Of a stretch of 9,350 nt of DNA, positions 6,504 through 9,350 are shown piece after piece. Every line of letters begins with the position of its first letter. The first letter of the stretch is position 1. Below the pieces are notes generated by a model. That model did no database searches. It was not told where the DNA came from and saw nothing but the letters and a program-made list of their open reading frames with translations. Source of the stretch: DASSKF01 sp035690725 (GTDB taxonomy: Bacteria; Actinomycetota; Actinomycetes; Actinomycetales; Dermatophilaceae); the NCBI GenBank assembly GCA_035690725.1, contig DASSKF010000228.1:1-9350 (forward strand). Direction: 5' to 3'. Both the position numbers and the translations under genes were made by a program.

Positions 6504-7382
6504 TCAGCCGCCGAAGTCGGCGGCGTGGTCACGGGTCCACTGCGCGAACGTCAGGGCGGGGCGGCCGAGCAGCCGCTGGATGGTGTCGGTAGCGGTTTCC
6601 GGGCGGCTCACCATCGTCCCCTGGCCGTCGATGATGGAGGCGACGAAGTCCTCCGGTAGGCCGGGGAACAACTCTGCCGCCGCCTGCGCCGTGTCGATCT
6701 CCTCGAACCTCAGTGCCCGGCCAAGAGCAACGCCGATGAGGGCCAGCTGCTCGACCTGGGTCAGCTGCTCGGGGCCGGTCAGGTGATAGGCCCGGTGGTC
6801 GTGCCCGTCCTCGGTGAGCGCGAGTACCCCGACCGCCGCGAGGTCGGCCTCGTGCACGAGGGCGCGTGTCGCGCCGGGATGAAACCAGCGCAGGACGTCG
6901 GAGCGGCGGATCTGTTCGGCCCAGCCCAGCGTGTTTGCGGCGAAGCCGCTCGAACGCAGGAACGTGTACTCGCCTCCGGCAGCGGAGATCAAGCTCTCAA
7001 GGTAGGCGTGCGATCCGGGGATGCTGCCATCGGGCCCGGCGACCTGCGCCGGAGGATCCGGGACGCCGTGAGCCGACAGGTAGACCACCCGTCGAACCTG
7101 GCGGGTGAGGGTCCTCACCAGCTCATCGGCGGCACCATCGGCCACCACTGACGGGAAGACCAGGAACGCCGCGTCGACATTCTTGAGGGCGGCGTCGAGC
7201 GACGAGGGCTCGGCGAGGTCCCCACCGCAGACCTCGATCCGACCGTCCAGCGCCGCCGCGGCGGCAGCAGGATCGCGAGTCAGCCCCCGCACCTGCACGC
7301 CCGTGGCGGCCAACTGCACGGCCACCTGCCCACCGACCCGTCCGGTCGCTCCCGTCACCAACACCGTGCGCTGTTCAGTCAT
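6504..7382 (-). CDS. NmrA/SDR-type NAD(P)-binding protein
   Basis: This 292-residue Rossmann-fold protein of the atypical short-chain dehydrogenase / NmrA-like family probably reduces a small quinone- or carbonyl-like substrate, or senses NAD(P)H in the cytoplasm. The dinucleotide motif TGATGRVGGQV is at 10-20, followed by R36 and the acidic strand end GGDLAEPSSL (53-62). The third strand AAFLVFPS lies at 71-78, and YLSAHG (101-106) is in the place of the active-site strand. The usual SDR YxxxK is not evident, as in NmrA and related proteins. LTGPEQLT (201-208) is typical of the C-terminal part. The length is normal. ATG 7382 has GGAGG nine bases upstream (7392-7396). It follows the MDR gene by 74 bases on the same strand and is probably co-transcribed from the TetR-controlled promoter. 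Substrate unknown. Confidence 0.9.
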   Translation of the reverse strand: MTEQRTVLVTGATGRVGGQVAVQLAATGVQVRGLTRDPAAAAAALDGRIEVCGGDLAEPSSLDAALKNVDAAFLVFPSVVADGAADELVRTLTRQVRRVVYLSAHGVPDPPAQVAGPDGSIPGSHAYLESLISAAGGEYTFLRSSGFAANTLGWAEQIRRSDVLRWFHPGATRALVHEADLAAVGVLALTEDGHDHRAYHLTGPEQLTQVEQLALIGVALGRALRFEEIDTAQAAAELFPGLPEDFVASIIDGQGTMVSRPETATDTIQRLLGRPALTFAQWTRDHAADFGG

Positions 7383-7456
7383 CTGGCATAGCCTCCGTGA
7401 TCCATTTCGCCTCTTGCGTTCCCGCGGTCTCGTGGGTCATCGCCACGGGTCGGCCG

Positions 7457-8425
7457 TCATGGCGTGAGCACCGTCTTTCCCAGCACTCGGCGCTCCTCGA
7501 GAGCGCGGTGGGCCTCGGCGGCCCGCTCGAGTGGCAGCCGCAGCCCGACGACGGGTTCGAGGCGATGTTGGGCCAGCACTGTCAGCGCCTGCTCGTGGGC
7601 ATCGAAGAGCTCCTCGGCCGCGTAGCCGTCATGGATCCCGATGACCTTCACGTCCTGCTTGGGCGCATGCTCTGGCACCTCCGCGAAGCCACCCGACGCG
7701 GCGCCGTAGGCGAAGAATCGGCCACCCGGGCGCACCAGCTCGAAGGCGGCACCACCCAGACTTCCTCCGGCGCCGTCGAAGACCGCGTCGACCGAGCCTT
7801 CAACCCCCGCGGTCCACCCTTCCTGGGTGTAGTCGAGCACGAGGTCGGCACCGCGCTTGGTCGCGAGCGCCGTCTTCTCGGGTCCGCCGGCGGCGGCCAG
7901 GACCCGGACGCCGGCCTCCTTCAGCAGCGGCACCAGCCACACGCCGATGCTGCCGCTGGCCGCGGTGACCAGCGCCGAGTCGCCCGGCCGAAGTCCGGCC
8001 CTCGCGATCCGGCTCACGGCCATCAGCCCGTCGTGGGCGGCCAGGGCGTCGACGAGATCGACACCGTCCGGCACCACGTGGCTGGTCGAGACCGGCACAG
8101 CGACCCGCTCGGCGTACCCGCCGCCACGGAATTTCCCGGGCTCCGACGAGCTAGCGACCACCCGCCGTCCGATCCACGAGGTTGGTGTGTCTGCGCCGAC
8201 CGCCAGCACCGTCCCCGACACGATGCCGCCTGGCACGTATGGCGGGGTGACTGCGAAGAACTCCTGACCCCAGCCGGCGCGCAGCTGCGTGTCGAGGAAG
8301 CCCACGTTGGCGGCGGTCACGCTGATTATCAGCTGGCCGTCCTCCGGCACCGGCTCGGGAAGGTCTACGGGTCTGAGCACTGCTGGGCCACCGAACGCCG
8401 TGGCCTGGATAGCGCGCACGTCCAT
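7457..8425 (-). CDS. MDR-superfamily NADPH:quinone oxidoreductase-like enzyme
   Basis: This 322-residue medium-chain dehydrogenase/reductase would use NADPH to reduce quinones or activated alkenes in the cytosol. The GroES-like N-terminal part (1 to about 120) includes ANVGFLDTQLR and PPYVPGGIVSGTVLAVG. The Rossmann domain has AASGSIG at 155-161 in the position of the family's AxxGxxG, and RGADLVLDYT at 191-200. There is no cysteine in the whole protein, so neither the catalytic nor the structural zinc can bind; it belongs with zinc-free quinone reductases despite common automatic zinc-binding labels. ATG 8425 was chosen because the conserved first strand starts there and upstream codons run into the operator region and tetR. 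Only a poorly spaced GGAG precedes it. It is divergent from tetR and followed by the NmrA gene, and is a likely repression target. Confidence 0.92.
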   Translation of the reverse strand: MDVRAIQATAFGGPAVLRPVDLPEPVPEDGQLIISVTAANVGFLDTQLRAGWGQEFFAVTPPYVPGGIVSGTVLAVGADTPTSWIGRRVVASSSEPGKFRGGGYAERVAVPVSTSHVVPDGVDLVDALAAHDGLMAVSRIARAGLRPGDSALVTAASGSIGVWLVPLLKEAGVRVLAAAGGPEKTALATKRGADLVLDYTQEGWTAGVEGSVDAVFDGAGGSLGGAAFELVRPGGRFFAYGAASGGFAEVPEHAPKQDVKVIGIHDGYAAEELFDAHEQALTVLAQHRLEPVVGLRLPLERAAEAHRALEERRVLGKTVLTP

Positions 8426-8438
8426 CACTCCATTCAAT

Positions 8439-8455
8439 CGGACTCGGTTTGTCCG
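8439..8455. promoter_or_regulatory. Operator-like palindrome O1, near the MDR start
   Basis: The 17 bases CGGACTCGGTTTGTCCG form a 6-5-6 inverted repeat with five of six arm positions matching. It has the same architecture and arm sequence as O2. It ends 14 bases upstream of the MDR start codon and would block transcription from a minus-strand promoter such as the TAGATT box at 8460-8465. Binding by the adjacent TetR protein is inference. Confidence 0.6.
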
Positions 8456-8472
8456 TTTGAATCTATCAGGAC

Positions 8473-8489
8473 CGGACAAGTGCTGTCCG
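8473..8489. promoter_or_regulatory. Operator-like palindrome O2, near the tetR start
   Basis: The 17 bases CGGACAAGTGCTGTCCG form a 6-5-6 inverted repeat with perfect arms. Its centre is 34 bases from that of O1, a little over three helical turns. It falls between the expected -35 and -10 of tetR, the usual place for an autorepressing TetR-family operator. A further half-site (CGGACA) at 8498-8503 runs into the tetR start codon. Confidence 0.7.
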
Positions 8490-8490
8490 A

Positions 8491-8496
8491 TAGGAT
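8491..8496 (+). promoter_or_regulatory. Putative -10 box for leaderless tetR transcription
   Basis: TAGGAT fits the actinobacterial TANNNT -10 consensus. Its last T is exactly seven bases before the A of the tetR ATG at 8503, so transcription would begin at the start codon. No good -35 is seen. AGGA at 8492-8495 could alternatively serve as a weak ribosome binding site on a longer transcript. Confidence 0.45.
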
Positions 8497-8502
8497 GCGG
8501 AC

Positions 8503-9156
8503 ATGACGGAGGCATCGCCAGGGGAGGAGGCGTTGCGGGGTCGTCAGGCCGAGGCCAGGCGCAACGACACGGCCATCGGGGAAGCCGCCCTCGCGGTCCT
8601 CTCCGCGGACCCAGGTGCGCCGATGTCAGCGGTCGCACGCGCCGCCGGCGTCGGACAGGGAACGCTCTACCGGCGGTACCCCGACAAGCAGGCACTCCTC
8701 ATCGACGTGTGCGAGCGCGGCCTCGCGGCGATCGCCGAGGCAGCGCACGCCGCTCTCGACTCACCCGAGTCCGGTCCTGCGCTCGGCCGGTTCTTGGAGT
8801 GGTACGCCGAGTCCGGAACGCTTCGCATGACAGCACTTCTCGGCACCTTCGATCCACCGGAGCATCTGCACACACTCGGGCATCAAGCCAACGAAGACAT
8901 GCAACAGCTCGTGGCTCGGGCAGCAGCCGCTGGAGCAATCCGGGCCGACGTCACCGGCGCCGACCTGACGATGATCGCAACTCAACTCGGGACACTCAAC
9001 GCCCCCGACCCCGAACGCGCCCGGCAACTGCGCCGCCGCTACCTGACCCTGATCTGGCAAGGGCTCAGCATCACCGATGCGTCACCGCTGCCTGGTCCGG
9101 CCCCCCATGCAGACGAACTCGAGGCACCCTGGCAAGACGAACCCCGTCCCAGTTGA
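8503..9156 (+). CDS. TetR-family transcriptional repressor
   Basis: This 217-residue TetR-family regulator binds DNA as a dimer and releases it on binding a ligand. The N-terminal domain (about 18-68) shows a helix 1 beginning RRNDTAIGEAALAVLS, then the helix-turn-helix MSAVARAAGVGQGTLYRRYPDK (41-62), whose GxGTLYRRYPDK is highly typical. Residues from about 75 onward form the variable helical ligand domain. The family's second half is often annotated as SBP_bac or TetR C-terminal type, but I cannot assign it. The end (about 193-217) is Pro/Glu-rich and probably disordered. The start is ATG 8503, possibly leaderless. It is divergent from the MDR/NmrA pair across 77 bases with two matching palindromes, so it very likely represses that pair and itself. 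The stop codon lies at the inner edge of the right inverted repeat. Confidence 0.93.
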   Translation: MTEASPGEEALRGRQAEARRNDTAIGEAALAVLSADPGAPMSAVARAAGVGQGTLYRRYPDKQALLIDVCERGLAAIAEAAHAALDSPESGPALGRFLEWYAESGTLRMTALLGTFDPPEHLHTLGHQANEDMQQLVARAAAAGAIRADVTGADLTMIATQLGTLNAPDPERARQLRRRYLTLIWQGLSITDASPLPGPAPHADELEAPWQDEPRPS

Positions 9157-9240
9157 GGATCCCCTAACGGCCACTTTCGGGGGCGGCGGGGGCCACCGCG
9201 TCCGGCTCCCGACTCGCCTTGACAGTCACTCACGGCGGAA
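9154..9240 (-). repeat. Right copy of the long divergent inverted repeat
   Basis: This is the inverted counterpart of 6231-6318. Its outer end is 9240 and its inner edge (GAGGATCCCC from 9155) coincides with the tetR stop codon. Reading on the minus strand it holds two GTGGCC motifs, at about 9191-9196 and 9169-9174; in the left copy the outer one has decayed. No direct repeat of flanking bases is seen outside the two copies (CCTGCTGCC before 6231, AGACTCACA after 9240), so a target duplication is not visible. Confidence 0.8.
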
Positions 9241-9350
9241 AGACTCACATCCATGCGCGGATCGCGGTATGAGGGATCTGGGGCTGTCCGCTCTCAGCGG
9301 GCGCGTCCGCCAATGGCACGTGGCGTGCGCTTGAGCCGGCTGTGATCAGC

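Noticed and set aside
8426..8695. Upstream extension of the MDR enzyme to 8695
   Set aside because: The extra 90 residues are Arg/Pro-rich, antisense to tetR and cross the operator region; the family's first strand starts at 8425.
1..9350. CRISPR array, tRNA or rRNA genes
   Set aside because: No regularly spaced direct repeats, cloverleaf-like tRNA motifs or rRNA-like sequence were seen on either strand.

Overview
The window is very GC-rich, with GTG and TTG starts, strong GGAGG-type ribosome binding sites and GC-rich hairpins without U-tracts. Together with the families present (an ECF sigma factor beside a DUF4232 membrane protein, a secreted DUF1906 protein, an IS110 transposase), this points to a chromosomal accessory region of an actinomycete (Streptomyces-like or a relative). 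The species cannot be told from the sequence.

Layout. (1) 1-1410: an apparently intact IS110-family transposase on the minus strand, started by TTG, with non-coding DNA on both sides. The upstream side (1411 to about 1640) is where this family usually encodes its bridge RNA. (2) 1411-2041: 631 bases without a convincing gene, holding the IS upstream end, several hairpins and a terminator-like stem for the next operon. (3) 2042-4485, minus strand: a three-gene unit transcribed as secreted DUF1906 glycoside-hydrolase-like protein, ECF sigma factor, then single-pass DUF4232 protein. The last two overlap by 8 bases, and the DUF4232 protein is probably the sigma factor's membrane-bound partner. 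(4) 4555-5007, minus: the membrane-sensor half of a histidine kinase, cut off before any kinase domain. (5) 5165-5889, plus: a translationally coupled pair, a 76-residue two-helix membrane protein and a 165-residue secreted protein of unknown function, ending in a long hairpin. (6) 5890-6503: no gene. (7) 6504-9156: a TetR-type repressor divergent from a quinone-oxidoreductase-like MDR enzyme and an NmrA-type NAD(P)-binding protein. The 77-base divergent promoter carries two matching 17-base operator-like palindromes and a -10 box placed for leaderless tetR transcription. (8) This module lies between two divergent copies of an approximately 88-base sequence in inverted orientation (6231-6318 and 9154-9240).

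How it works together (inference). Region 3 looks like a cell-envelope-responsive sigma/anti-sigma cassette with a secreted glycan-related protein. Region 7 looks like a self-contained repressor-controlled redox or electrophile response. The inverted repeats suggest region 7 was mobilised or framed by insertion-sequence ends. The IS110 copy, the truncated kinase and the gene-poor spacers show that this is a rearranged locus. The best candidates for something undescribed are the inverted-repeat-framed TetR module, the IS110 bridge RNA locus and the small coupled membrane/secreted pair.
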